Shown: positions 1 through 7,840 of the stretch, one piece after another
How the letters are laid out: each line of letters starts with the position of its first letter
How positions within the stretch are numbered: position 1 is the first letter of the stretch
Assembly: GCA_030408475.1 (NCBI GenBank)
Contig: JAUHQG010000034.1
Coordinates: 1 to 32,462 of the forward strand
From: Candidatus Amphrikana amoebophyrae
Lineage (GTDB): Bacteria > Chlamydiota > Chlamydiia > Chlamydiales > JACRBE01
Length of the DNA: 32,462 nucleotides
Direction: 5' to 3'
Translations under genes and position numbers: made by a program
Notes under the pieces: model-generated
Database searches by the model: none
What the model saw: the letters and a program-made list of their open reading frames with translations, nothing else
Told to the model about the DNA's origin: nothing

Positions 1-41
1 AAATGTTTAATATCCTCTCTATTTGCTCAATCGAACCCATT

Positions 42-64
42 AGTGACTCAAACATCCAGTCACT
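42..64. repeat. Perfect 7-bp inverted repeat upstream of the bamD-like gene
   Basis: AGTGACT at 42-48 is repeated in inverted form (AGTCACT) at 58-64 with a 9-base spacer. It lies about 75 bases upstream of the promoter proposed at 139-167. No T-run follows it, so it does not look like an intrinsic terminator. It could be an operator or an RNA hairpin at the end of the upstream transcript. The rest of bases 1-138 shows no convincing gene. Confidence 0.35.
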
Positions 65-138
65 GATGCATGGAATCTGTATTACCCTCAGGGGGTCAAC
101 TTTTACCTGTGCTTTTCTGAGTCTTATTTTAAGAGACA

Positions 139-167
139 TTGACTTCTTAAAACTTTTGGGTTATCCT
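139..167 (+). promoter_or_regulatory. Sigma-70-like promoter for the bamD-like/lptE-like operon
   Basis: TTGACT (139-144) and TATCCT (162-167) are separated by exactly 17 bases. Transcription would start near 174, only about 11 bases before the ATG at 185. No ribosome binding site is visible, so the message would be leaderless-like or have a very short leader. The housekeeping chlamydial sigma-66 recognises hexamers of this type. Confidence 0.5.
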
Positions 168-184
168 ATAGAACCATACAACTA

Positions 185-1174
185 ATGAATTGGCTTATGA
201 ATATTAAATTTAAACACCTTATCCTTCTATTTTTAGCGACTGCATCTGTAGTAAATGCGAAATCTGCTTTAGTTGCAAAAAGAGAATCTCTAGACCGTAT
301 TGAAGAGCGTAGGCTTCAGCCTCAAGATTATTACGGTATTGTGAGTAAATCTTTTGAAGATAGAGATTTTAATGTGGCAATTGCCAATAGTTATAAGCTG
401 TTAAAAGAATATCCATCTTCTGTTTTAGCTTCAGAAACTATCTATATGCAAGCTCTCTCATTTTATGAATCAAAAGAATACCATCTAGCAGATGTTGCTT
501 TTACTCGTTATTTGCATGAGTACTCAAGTTTAAAACATTTTGAAGATGCTATTTCTTATAAATTCAAAATTGCTGAAAAGTTTGGGAGCGGCGCTAGAAA
601 GCGTCTTTTTGGAGGTAGATTATCACCAAAGTGGCTTTCTGCTAAAGAAGATGCTCTTAGAATTTACGATGAAGTTATTACAACTTTACCTCGAAATGAA
701 TTAGCCGCTATGTCTCTTTATAATAAAGGGTTAATTCTTCTCGAAATTCAGAGTTTTAAAGAAGCTGTTGAATCGTTTCAAACTCTTGTCAAAAGGTTTC
801 CAAAACATCCTTTAGCTCCAGAGTGTTATATCGCTATTTCTCAAACATATTTAGATCAGTGTAATAAAGAATTCCCAGATCCAAATTTAATTGAATTAGC
901 TGAAATTAACTTGCAGAGATTTTCTTCAGATTTTCCAGGGGAAGAAAGATTGTCTATTAGTTCTGATATGTTAGAGAAAATGCGTAATACATTCGCAAAA
1001 GAGCTTTTTGTCAATGCTAAATATTATGAGAAAAAGAAGAAAGCTATGTCTGCTTTTCTTTACTACTCCAGTATTTTAATGAAGTATCCCACTTCTAAAT
1101 ACTCTGAAGAGGCTGCAAAGAGAATTGCGGTTATTAAGTCAAACGCAAAAAATCCTGATGAATTTGTTTTATAA
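185..1174 (+). CDS. BamD-like TPR protein, exported (outer membrane assembly)
   Basis: The 329-residue protein begins with a signal peptide: basic start, a hydrophobic stretch LILLFLATA at about residues 12-20, and a probable cleavage site after VNA (about residue 25). The mature part is made of tetratricopeptide-type helical repeats with the YfiO/BamD pattern, for example 'YFESKEYHLADVAFTRYL'-like units near 95-112 and a second block near 175-215 (FKEAVESFQTLVKRFP). BamD supports insertion of outer-membrane beta-barrels with BamA. Unlike classical BamD there is no lipobox cysteine, so it may be periplasmic rather than a lipoprotein. The ATG at 197 is an alternative start; neither has a ribosome binding site. 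The next gene overlaps it by 17 bases. It matches the position of C. trachomatis CT547. Confidence 0.7.
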   Translation: MNWLMNIKFKHLILLFLATASVVNAKSALVAKRESLDRIEERRLQPQDYYGIVSKSFEDRDFNVAIANSYKLLKEYPSSVLASETIYMQALSFYESKEYHLADVAFTRYLHEYSSLKHFEDAISYKFKIAEKFGSGARKRLFGGRLSPKWLSAKEDALRIYDEVITTLPRNELAAMSLYNKGLILLEIQSFKEAVESFQTLVKRFPKHPLAPECYIAISQTYLDQCNKEFPDPNLIELAEINLQRFSSDFPGEERLSISSDMLEKMRNTFAKELFVNAKYYEKKKKAMSAFLYYSSILMKYPTSKYSEEAAKRIAVIKSNAKNPDEFVL

Positions 1175-1793
1175 ATCGTTTTCTATTGTCATTTTAGTTT
1201 TTGTTACTGTTGGCTGTGGTTATCATTTATCTTCTTCAAATGAACCTATTTCCGTTTCAATACCATTTATAATAGGGGATAGAAATGGCACTTTAACATC
1301 GGCTATTATAGAAGAGGTTTCTAAGTGTAATAATATTGAATATGGTGGTTCTTCTGCACCTTATACTTTGGATTTAGAATTTGTTTCACGCAATGATGAG
1401 CAAATTGGTTACAGGTATCGTACAGAAGATAATAACTCTGCTCTTATAAAAAATTTGGCCGCTACTGAGAGTCGACAAGTAGTGAGAGTCAAAGTAAGTC
1501 TTATTTCTAAAGCTTCCCATCAACCGTTAATAAAGCCCATTGTGGTGGAAGCTACAATAGATTATGACTATGTTGACTCACAATCATTTAATGATTTAGC
1601 GTTTATTGATTCAGCTGGAGCGACTACTACTGTTTTAAATAGATCGTTAGGTCAATTGGATGCGCCTGAAGATGCAAAGTCTATTTCTAACAACCAATTA
1701 TATCACTCTTTAGCTAGGAAAATAGCTGCTGCTCTTAACTTTGCTGTTGACATTCCATATAAACCTGTAGATCAAAAAAAGATAAGCCGGTAA
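1158..1793 (+). CDS. lptE: LptE-like outer-membrane lipoprotein
   Basis: The 211-residue protein starts with a lipoprotein signal peptide: a hydrophobic stretch IVILVFVTVG ending in the lipobox Cys of GCGYHL (about residues 20-25). The CGYHL signature just after the lipidated Cys is typical of LptE, the lipoprotein plug of the LptD channel that places LPS in the outer leaflet. The rest is divergent and beta-rich, as expected for LptE, and slightly longer than the E. coli protein (about 190). I chose ATG 1158 over the upstream TTG at 1125 because it puts a normal signal peptide at the N-terminus. The start lies inside the end of the preceding gene (17-base overlap, other frame), pointing to translational coupling. 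LptE assignment rests on the lipobox motif and position (CT548-like) more than on overall similarity. Confidence 0.65.
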   Translation: MNLFYKSFSIVILVFVTVGCGYHLSSSNEPISVSIPFIIGDRNGTLTSAIIEEVSKCNNIEYGGSSAPYTLDLEFVSRNDEQIGYRYRTEDNNSALIKNLAATESRQVVRVKVSLISKASHQPLIKPIVVEATIDYDYVDSQSFNDLAFIDSAGATTTVLNRSLGQLDAPEDAKSISNNQLYHSLARKIAAALNFAVDIPYKPVDQKKISR

Positions 1794-1818
1794 TGTAGGG
1801 CTAAAACCCCACATTGCT

Positions 1819-2244
1819 ATGCTTACGCCAGATAAAGAAGCTGAAAAAAGATTTATTGCGAATTCAAAAAATCTAGCTATCATCTTAGAGTTTGTTAATG
1901 AATTTGTTCATAGTTGTATGACTAGTGCCAAAGTAAAAAAACAAATTGAACTCGCTGTTGAAGAAATGGTAGTCAATATTATTCAGTATGCTTATGATGG
2001 TAAAGATGGCCCACTTGATATTAGGCTCTCTCAACAAGATTCTAAGCTGCTTCAGATTGAACTCATTGATTGGGGGCAGAGATTTGATCCCACTCGCTTA
2101 GCTGCTAAAGATCTAAGCGTCGATAAAATCGAAGAACTAGAAGAAGGGGGACTTGGTATATTTCTCGCCAATCAAGTCATGGATAATATTCAGTATCAAC
2201 GCCTGGGTACTGAAAATCATTTGCTTATGCGTAAAGATTTTTAG
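1819..2244 (+). CDS. rsbW: Anti-sigma factor serine kinase RsbW-type
   Basis: This 141-residue protein is a single GHKL/HATPase_c_2 domain. The N-box is EEMVVNIIQYAY (about residues 48-59, with N53 as the Mg-binding Asn), the G1 box is IDWGQRFDP (83-91), and the G2 glycines are EGGLGIF (109-115). RsbW kinases bind a sigma factor and phosphorylate a STAS antagonist (RsbV); in Chlamydia such a partner-switch regulates gene expression through sigma factors. No rsbV or sigma gene is seen here. The start lacks a clear Shine-Dalgarno. An imperfect hairpin (ATGTAGGG/CCCCACAT, 1793-1814) lies just before the gene but has no T-run. It matches the position of CT549. Confidence 0.8.
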   Translation: MLTPDKEAEKRFIANSKNLAIILEFVNEFVHSCMTSAKVKKQIELAVEEMVVNIIQYAYDGKDGPLDIRLSQQDSKLLQIELIDWGQRFDPTRLAAKDLSVDKIEELEEGGLGIFLANQVMDNIQYQRLGTENHLLMRKDF

Positions 2245-2265
2245 ATTGAGTCTAATTGGATATTC

Positions 2266-2739
2266 ATGAAAAAACAATCTTTTCACTTTACTTATGTTAC
2301 AGATGATCAAAGAGAGTTAATACATCTTTGGCTTCAAAAACCTCATATTTCTGAGTGGATTCATGGTTCTGGTCTTCAAAATACTTTAGATGATCTCGAT
2401 AAGTCTTTCATAGGAAAATCAGAGACAAATTATTGGATTGGATCAAATGATAATCAACCTTTTTGTTTTTTTATTACTCGGTCTGAAGATGATGCAGTTG
2501 CTCTCGATGTCTTTATTGGTGAAGAGAATTATCTAGAAAAAGGGCTTGCTATTGAAATGTTTAATCAGTTCATAGATCAACACTTCTCTTCTACGCACCG
2601 TTTATTCATTGATCCTGAGGTTGCTAATCAAAGAGCTGTTCATGTTTATACAAAGTTGGGTTTTACTATTCTCAATGAGTTTATTGCTCCTTGGAATCCT
2701 GTACCCCACTATCTTATGGAATTGAAGAGAAATAGCTAA
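2266..2739 (+). CDS. GNAT family N-acetyltransferase
   Basis: The 157-residue protein has the GNAT fold in the RimJ/AAC(6')-like subgroup. Visible signs are the core strand ALDVFIGEENYLEKGLA (about residues 84-100), where a Q/RxxGxG-type acetyl-CoA loop normally sits, and the C-terminal IDPEVANQRAVHVYTKLGF (about 116-134), a strong motif B signature. The acetyl-CoA loop is degenerate: 'LEKGLA' keeps one glycine of the usual pair. The substrate cannot be inferred; an amino-group of a small molecule, polyamine or protein N-terminus is possible. It follows rsbW by 21 bases on the same strand and is likely co-transcribed. I know of no counterpart at this spot in Chlamydiaceae, so it may be lineage-specific. 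Confidence 0.7.
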   Translation: MKKQSFHFTYVTDDQRELIHLWLQKPHISEWIHGSGLQNTLDDLDKSFIGKSETNYWIGSNDNQPFCFFITRSEDDAVALDVFIGEENYLEKGLAIEMFNQFIDQHFSSTHRLFIDPEVANQRAVHVYTKLGFTILNEFIAPWNPVPHYLMELKRNS

Positions 2740-2815
2740 TTCTTTATTACCCAACTCATTGACTATTAGACTGTTAAACGTTTGAATGTACAGCCGCTTT
2801 ACATTTGATTGCTCT

Positions 2816-3247
2816 TTATTGAGCTATCGAATCTATCACTTGTTCTGTATCGATTACTTCAGTTAGATAATATCTGAGCACTTTTAATACACACTTAGGC
2901 GAGTTGTAAATACCTGATGTTGAAAAGATCATTTCTAAATTGGGATGTTCTTCATCGTTCAATAGTGCAATAAGGGTTAAGGTTACTGGGACCTCATCTT
3001 CTATTTGAGGTACAATCCAAACCACAAATTGACTGTTAAAAAGGGTTACTTTTTCATCTGTTTCTACTACATGAAAGTAGAAGGGAAATTGACTTTGAAG
3101 GATCTTTTCATCATCTTCATTATGATGCAATAATCCTAATTGTTTGAGTAAAAAGATATCCACTTCGATTACACCATCAGGTGCGTATGATGAAATATCA
3201 TTAATATAGTCTTCAAACGAATCTTCAAGTTTATTCGGATTTACCAT
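2816..3247 (-). CDS. Small acidic protein, conserved-position hypothetical (CT550-like site)
   Basis: The 143-residue protein has no signal peptide or membrane segment, is strongly acidic (Asp/Glu runs such as HHNEDDEK near 41-48) and has a predicted mixed strand/helix pattern ending in a helix with TEVIDTEQVIDSIAQ. The start ATG at 3247 is supported by AAGGA about 8 bases upstream on the minus strand. It lies between rsbW and dacF, the place of the hypothetical CT550 in C. trachomatis. I do not recognise its function. Its size and acidity would fit a type III secretion chaperone, but no sequence motif shows this. It is convergent with the acetyltransferase gene and divergent from dacF. Confidence 0.6.
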   Translation of the reverse strand: MVNPNKLEDSFEDYINDISSYAPDGVIEVDIFLLKQLGLLHHNEDDEKILQSQFPFYFHVVETDEKVTLFNSQFVVWIVPQIEDEVPVTLTLIALLNDEEHPNLEMIFSTSGIYNSPKCVLKVLRYYLTEVIDTEQVIDSIAQ

Positions 3248-3436
3248 GTATAAAGTCCTTAAGTCGAATCTAATTCAGCAACCCCCGAAATGGGAGCCCT
3301 AATTTCCCTTAATAAGTATAGGTTCTATTTTTGCAAAGCGTTTTCAATATTTTATTTTTTTCTAGACAATTAGTGGAAATTTTGTTCAAAACTAGTTAAT
3401 ATTTAAGTAAACTCTTTTAGGATAAAATTTATCAAA

Positions 3437-4690
3437 ATGAAACCTATCTTTTTCTTGTTTTTACTCTTTAACTTAAGCAGTTTATATGCAAATGAAAAGT
3501 TACCTGCTCGCTTAAATTCAAGATATGGAGTATTAATAAATTCTGATAGCGGCGCTACTATTATTGAGAAAAACCATACAAAAAAAATATTTCCCGCTTC
3601 CACTTCAAAAATTGCTACCGCCCTTTTTGCTCTTCATAAATTAAAGGGGAGAGATATCAATCAACTTGTTACTGTCACTCCCCATTGTATAAAAAAAGTG
3701 ACGCCGGAGTATAAATATAGTCATATCGATCAGTTGCCACCCTATATCTTACAGACTGATGGCACTTCTTTTGGTCTGCTTCCAGATGAAGAAGTTTCTT
3801 ATCTCTCTTTATTATATGGTTTACTATTGATTTCTGGAAATGATGCGGCTAATACACTTGCTTATCATTTAGGTGGTCATTCTATCGAAAGATTCATGAA
3901 TGAAATGAATGAATTCTTTGTGGAAATCGGTTGTTATCATACCCATTTTGTCAACCCTCATGGTCTTCAACATCCTAAGCAAGTGTCTACTCCAATGGAT
4001 ATGGCAATTATCGCTAAAGAAGCCCTAAAATACCCCCTTATTAGAAAAATTGTAGCTTCTCCTGAATATGAAAAACCAAAAAGCAATAAGCAAAAGGGTT
4101 ATACAATCTATCAATCTAATAAATTACTGATAGAAGGCAAACTCCATTTTGATGAAGCTCTAGGCATGAAGACTGGCTTTACAACTCTTGGAGGTTATTG
4201 TTTAATCGCTTGCGCTTCAAATAATAAAAGAAATCTTGTTGCTACTTTGTTTAATTCCAAAGAAAGAAACTTTCGATATCATGATGCTATCGAAATGTTT
4301 AATATTGCTTTTGATGAAAAACCATTTTCTCATAAGCTGTTTAACGCTAATAGTCTCCCTTTTAAGCGACAAATAGACAATGGTAAGTATACATTGAAGG
4401 CTAGGTTGTTAAATGACGTTTCTATTGAATATTACAAATCAGAAAATCCTACGATCAAATCTGAGCTGATTTTTGATACTCTTTCATTGCCTATTATTAA
4501 AGGTGAAAAAGTGGGCTCATTAATTGTTTTTGTCAATGATGTGAAGGTAAAAGAAGTTGACCTTTTTGCCGTAAATAGTATCAAATTGAAATGGTTTCAA
4601 TTGCCTGCCTTGAAATGGTCTATTCTGTTTTTGGTTATTTTGTTAACTTCCCTAAAAGTTTATAGAGGGAGAAAATTAGGTCAGGTTTAA
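3437..4690 (+). CDS. dacF: D-alanyl-D-alanine carboxypeptidase DacF (PBP5-type)
   Basis: The 417-residue protein is a serine peptidase of the S11/PBP5 family that removes the terminal D-Ala of peptidoglycan pentapeptides in the periplasm. All three active-site motifs are present: S55-T-S-K58, S133-G-N135 and K245-T-G247. A signal peptide ends near LYANEK (residue 18-20). A C-terminal hydrophobic segment (WSILFLVILLTSL, about 393-405) followed by basic residues would anchor it in the inner membrane by a transmembrane helix rather than the usual amphipathic helix. An intact active site implies that the cell still makes or trims peptidoglycan, consistent with the thin or septal peptidoglycan of chlamydiae. 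Its 3' end overlaps convergent rsmA by 56 bases. Confidence 0.92.
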   Translation: MKPIFFLFLLFNLSSLYANEKLPARLNSRYGVLINSDSGATIIEKNHTKKIFPASTSKIATALFALHKLKGRDINQLVTVTPHCIKKVTPEYKYSHIDQLPPYILQTDGTSFGLLPDEEVSYLSLLYGLLLISGNDAANTLAYHLGGHSIERFMNEMNEFFVEIGCYHTHFVNPHGLQHPKQVSTPMDMAIIAKEALKYPLIRKIVASPEYEKPKSNKQKGYTIYQSNKLLIEGKLHFDEALGMKTGFTTLGGYCLIACASNNKRNLVATLFNSKERNFRYHDAIEMFNIAFDEKPFSHKLFNANSLPFKRQIDNGKYTLKARLLNDVSIEYYKSENPTIKSELIFDTLSLPIIKGEKVGSLIVFVNDVKVKEVDLFAVNSIKLKWFQLPALKWSILFLVILLTSLKVYRGRKLGQV

Positions 4691-5384
4691 TCTTTTGGAT
4701 CCGCTCTTTTTCATCTAATCCTAATTTTTGAAAGGCTTCATCTAATAACTCTTCGTCATAGTGATGTTTTAACTCTGAATATAACATCTTTCGCTTATGC
4801 AAATAGCCATAGTTTAAAAAGGTATAAAATTCTTCTTCCATAGGTAAGTTATTAGGCTTTAACTCTATAAAGGTTGAAGTAACATTAGGTTTAGGATAAA
4901 AACAGTGCTTTGAGATGTTAAAGAGTTTGGTTATGTTGTAATGGGAGTTTAAAAATGCGGTTAGTGTTGTTTCTGGTGGAAGAATTAGTCTGTTTGCAAA
5001 TTCTTCTTGCACCATTACATAAATACTCTTGAATAAATTCTTATGTAAAGCCAGACGCTTTAAAATCTTTGAAGTAATATGATAGGGCAGGTTTGATACT
5101 ACTTTCATCGGGGCATAGTTTCTTAGTTGATTTAAATCAAATTCTAATACATCAGCTTCATATATCTGCGCATTTTCTATTTGCTCTAAATCAAATATTA
5201 AATCTCGATCTTTTTCTACCGCTATTAAATGGGAAGCCCGACTAGCTAATTTTCTAGTAATAGCCCCTTTTCCAGGGCCTATTTCTAAAACATTCTCATT
5301 AGGATCTATCGATGTGCTATTCACTAATTTCTCAATAGTATTGGGATCTATTAAGAAATTTTGTGAAAGTGTTCGTTTAAACAA
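4635..5384 (-). CDS. rsmA: 16S rRNA (adenine1518/1519-N6)-dimethyltransferase RsmA
   Basis: RsmA (KsgA) dimethylates two adjacent adenines in helix 45 at the 3' end of 16S rRNA late in 30S assembly. The 249-residue protein shows SQNFLID at residues 7-13, the SAM-binding GPGKG at 36-40, the acidic E57 that holds the SAM ribose, and the catalytic NLPY at 98-101. It is slightly shorter than E. coli KsgA (273). The start is a TTG at 5384: no ATG or GTG occurs between it and the upstream in-frame stop, and the conserved QNFLID motif lies right after it. Only a weak GGG lies upstream. It is the last gene of the minus-strand run rsmB-surA-like-rsmA and converges on dacF with overlapping coding ends. 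Confidence 0.92.
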   Translation of the reverse strand: MFKRTLSQNFLIDPNTIEKLVNSTSIDPNENVLEIGPGKGAITRKLASRASHLIAVEKDRDLIFDLEQIENAQIYEADVLEFDLNQLRNYAPMKVVSNLPYHITSKILKRLALHKNLFKSIYVMVQEEFANRLILPPETTLTAFLNSHYNITKLFNISKHCFYPKPNVTSTFIELKPNNLPMEEEFYTFLNYGYLHKRKMLYSELKHHYDEELLDEAFQKLGLDEKERIQKIKPDLIFSLYKLLGKLTK

Positions 5385-5430
5385 ATTTATAACCCAGGTT
5401 GTCTTTAATTAAATTCTCTTACAACTTGGC

Positions 5431-6564
5431 TTAGATAAAGGCAAATGGTTCATAGTTTTTTGGCAATTCAAAAATTTGGTCATCTGAAGTAAAGTAAAAT
5501 TTTTCTTTTAACTTCTGTATATAGCACTCTTTCTCTTTGCCTGCTTCTTCATTCATAAGTTGATCTTGCGCTTTAGTTGAAAATTGATCAAATTTTTCTG
5601 GAAGCGATACTTGATGATCTTTTAGATGAAAAATTCTTATCACTTTAGTTCCACGCCTTGTAATCTGCTCAATAGGTTGGCTATAGTCACCTTCATTTAG
5701 TGTAGTGAGCACTTGTAAATGTTCTTGTGATACTTTATTAGATTCTAAATTATAGTCGCTTGATGCAGATGCAACTACCTTTACATCTTTAGCCTTGGCT
5801 TCTTCATTTAGTTGCACGGCTAAAGATTTTAAATCCATTTTCTCTTGAGTAAGTGCAAAATTTTCATCTGTTGATGCTATTAATGCCCCTTCATTTGAAA
5901 ATTGCTTTTCTCCTGTTAAAATATCACTTGCTAGTGTTGCAAGCTCTTGCGCAGCATTATCATCATCGCCTCTAACAGTTAATACTTCATATTTCCATGA
6001 ATCATTAGCGTTAAACTGATCTAAGTGCATGACATAAGCTTGTTTAATAGTTTCAGGTGTAACTTGTTGCTTGGCTTTAGAATAGGCTCTATACCATAAC
6101 ATTTGCCTTACTATTAACTCATTACTGACGATTTCTTTGGCTTCTTCCAAAGTGAGGTTTAGGCTATCGAGTTTCGCAAATATGTTTGGACCATATCGTT
6201 CGTTCATTTCTTGACGAATATCTCCCTCTGATAATTCAACTTCCTTGAGTTCTGCATCAGTGAGTATTAATTCGTTCTCTATCATTTCATTTAATTGACC
6301 TTGCCAGTTCCCTTGATAAAATTGGAATAATGCCATTTTATCTTCATATACTTTTGGGTAATTGGTCTGGATAAATAGATCCATCTTTTTCACAACATCA
6401 ATCAATGAAAAAGTTTTACCATGAACTTTGGCCAAAGGGCGGTTATTCAAGACAATATGGTGGGTTTCATTTTGGGGTGGATTTTGCGTCGTGAACGATC
6501 CTTCTGCAAATAACGGAAGTGTCGCATTTAATAATAGACAGGTCAAAAATTGGAATCTCTTCAT
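5431..6564 (-). CDS. SurA/PpiC-like periplasmic chaperone (parvulin family, divergent)
   Basis: The 377-residue protein has a signal peptide (MKRFQFLTCLLLNATLPLFA, cleaved near residue 20). Residues about 45-170 form a SurA-type N-terminal helical domain: 'LNEMIENELIL' near 115 and 'GDIRQEMNERYG' near 140 are characteristic. Residues about 190-320 keep the spacing of a parvulin peptidyl-prolyl isomerase domain (LTGEKQFS, then LNEGDYSQPIEQITRRGTKV) but its central part is highly diverged, so isomerase activity is doubtful and a chaperone role more likely. SurA guides outer-membrane proteins to the BAM complex, which fits the BamD-like gene nearby. It sits between rsmB and rsmA with short gaps, probably in one transcript. 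Confidence 0.75.
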   Translation of the reverse strand: MKRFQFLTCLLLNATLPLFAEGSFTTQNPPQNETHHIVLNNRPLAKVHGKTFSLIDVVKKMDLFIQTNYPKVYEDKMALFQFYQGNWQGQLNEMIENELILTDAELKEVELSEGDIRQEMNERYGPNIFAKLDSLNLTLEEAKEIVSNELIVRQMLWYRAYSKAKQQVTPETIKQAYVMHLDQFNANDSWKYEVLTVRGDDDNAAQELATLASDILTGEKQFSNEGALIASTDENFALTQEKMDLKSLAVQLNEEAKAKDVKVVASASSDYNLESNKVSQEHLQVLTTLNEGDYSQPIEQITRRGTKVIRIFHLKDHQVSLPEKFDQFSTKAQDQLMNEEAGKEKECYIQKLKEKFYFTSDDQIFELPKNYEPFAFI

Positions 6565-6614
6565 GGAAATAGCTCTTTACTATATAAATAGTTCAGAGTT
6601 TAGCAAATATCGAT

Positions 6615-7742
6615 TTATGAGGCAATTTTTCTTCTCTTAAGCTCAACTGCAAAAAAACCATCCGACCCACCAGACTCTGGTAAAAGCTTTAATGGTTCGC
6701 CCACGATCTCTAAGTCGTGCTCTTTTAAAAAGTACTCTACTTGCTCTTCGTTTTCTTCATTTAAAATGCTGCACGTTGCATATATTATTCGACCAGTAGG
6801 TTTGATATATTTAAGCGCATTGGCAAATATTTCTCTTTGAAGCTCTAACAACTCAGATAACATCTTGTTGGTGAATCGCCATTTTTGTTCTGGGTTTCTT
6901 CTATAGGTCCCAGTTCCACTACACGGTGCATCAACAAATACACAATCCATATGACGTTTCAATCGCTTCAGGTTCTTTGAATCGGGTTTTATTATTTGAC
7001 AGTTTTGTACCCCAGCTCTTTTCATCCGTTTCTTAGCTTGTGCTAATGCGACTTCTCTTATGTCATGCAAGTATAGTTGCCCTTTGCCTTCCATCGTTAA
7101 TGCAATAGCTAAACTCTTTCCACCTGACCCACTGCAATAATCTAGCACATGTTCACCTGGCTTTGTATTGGCTAACAATGCGCCCATTTGCGAAGCTTCA
7201 TCTTGCATTTCAAAAAATCCATCTTGAAATTCTTTCGTTTGAAAAAGTTGCGCTCTATCTTCTAAAACTATCCCTATAGGTGATAATTTCGTCTTTCTTA
7301 CATTATATTGTTTGGCTAAATTCTTTGTTAAATCATCACGCGTGCAACGCAAGGTGTTGGTTCTTAGTGTGATAGGAGCTGTTTCATTCAAGATGTTGCA
7401 AATTTCGCGCGCTTTTTCTTGCCCATGTGATGCTTCAATGCGGGCAAAAAGATCTTCAGGAAAACTAACATGTATATGGTGAGCTGCTGAGGGGTGCGCT
7501 CTTGTAGCAAAAGGAAGCGTATCAAGCTTGCTTTCCCAGCTATTTGGGTCTGCTGCCAAATGATTTAGTAGTCCTAATTTACGATAAACTGAGTAAATCG
7601 TTTGCGCTACTTCTTTTCGATCATTCGATCCAAGCGCTTTGTTATGCTTAAAATAAAGTGATAGAAATTGATCAAGTGGTCCTTTTTGCAAGGAATAGTC
7701 ATTTAATATTTTAAGTATATGGGTTCTTCTAAAGGTCTTCAT
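6615..7742 (-). CDS. rsmB: RNA (cytosine-5) methyltransferase, RsmB/Sun/Fmu family
   Basis: The 375-residue protein is a NOL1/NOP2/Sun family enzyme that methylates cytosine C5 in rRNA using SAM; RsmB acts on C967 of 16S rRNA. SAM-binding motif I is VLDYCSGSGGKS (about residues 199-210), motif IV with its release Cys is DAPCSGTG (271-278), and motif VI with the nucleophilic Cys is YATCS (about 321-325). It has an NusB-like helical N-terminal region, as in RsmB, though shorter than the 429-residue E. coli protein. I chose ATG 7742 rather than the in-frame TTG at 7754; GTGG lies about 6 bases upstream of it. It is the first gene of the minus-strand run and matches the position of chlamydial fmu (CT553). 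Confidence 0.85.
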   Translation of the reverse strand: MKTFRRTHILKILNDYSLQKGPLDQFLSLYFKHNKALGSNDRKEVAQTIYSVYRKLGLLNHLAADPNSWESKLDTLPFATRAHPSAAHHIHVSFPEDLFARIEASHGQEKAREICNILNETAPITLRTNTLRCTRDDLTKNLAKQYNVRKTKLSPIGIVLEDRAQLFQTKEFQDGFFEMQDEASQMGALLANTKPGEHVLDYCSGSGGKSLAIALTMEGKGQLYLHDIREVALAQAKKRMKRAGVQNCQIIKPDSKNLKRLKRHMDCVFVDAPCSGTGTYRRNPEQKWRFTNKMLSELLELQREIFANALKYIKPTGRIIYATCSILNEENEEQVEYFLKEHDLEIVGEPLKLLPESGGSDGFFAVELKRRKIAS

Positions 7743-7771
7743 TGGGCACCACAAAGTTTTTGCGCGAGTGT

Positions 7772-7799
7772 ATCATACTCTAGACATTAAGGGCTACAA
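7772..7799 (-). promoter_or_regulatory. Possible minus-strand promoter for rsmB-surA-like-rsmA
   Basis: On the minus strand TTGTAG (7799-7794) and TATGAT (7777-7772) are 16 bases apart, leading to a start about 23 bases before the rsmB ATG. The -10 is good and the -35 weak. It overlaps the proposed plus-strand promoter at 7781-7810, so the two could compete. Confidence 0.35.
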
Positions 7800-7810
7800 C
7801 AGAGTATAGT
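7781..7810 (+). promoter_or_regulatory. Possible promoter for doxX-like/lnt
   Basis: TAGACA (7781-7786) and TATAGT (7805-7810) are separated by 18 bases, and each matches the sigma-70 consensus at five of six positions. Transcription would begin near 7817, about 24 bases upstream of the doxX-like ATG. Confidence 0.4.
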
Positions 7811-7840
7811 TGTATAAAAATATGATTGTGGAGTTATTGT

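Noticed and set aside
3-185. 60-residue plus-strand frame at the window start
   Set aside because: No ribosome binding site, odd composition, and it covers the inverted repeat and the promoter of the next operon. Most likely chance, although the tail of an upstream gene cannot be fully excluded.
2760-2793. TTGACT-like promoter pair in the gap after the acetyltransferase gene
   Set aside because: It would transcribe into a convergent gene in antisense; the -10 (TTGAAT) is poor and no gene follows on that strand.
3403-3603. 66-residue minus-strand frame over the start of dacF
   Set aside because: It is the antisense of the dacF signal peptide, where complementary Phe/Lys-rich codons keep the frame open.
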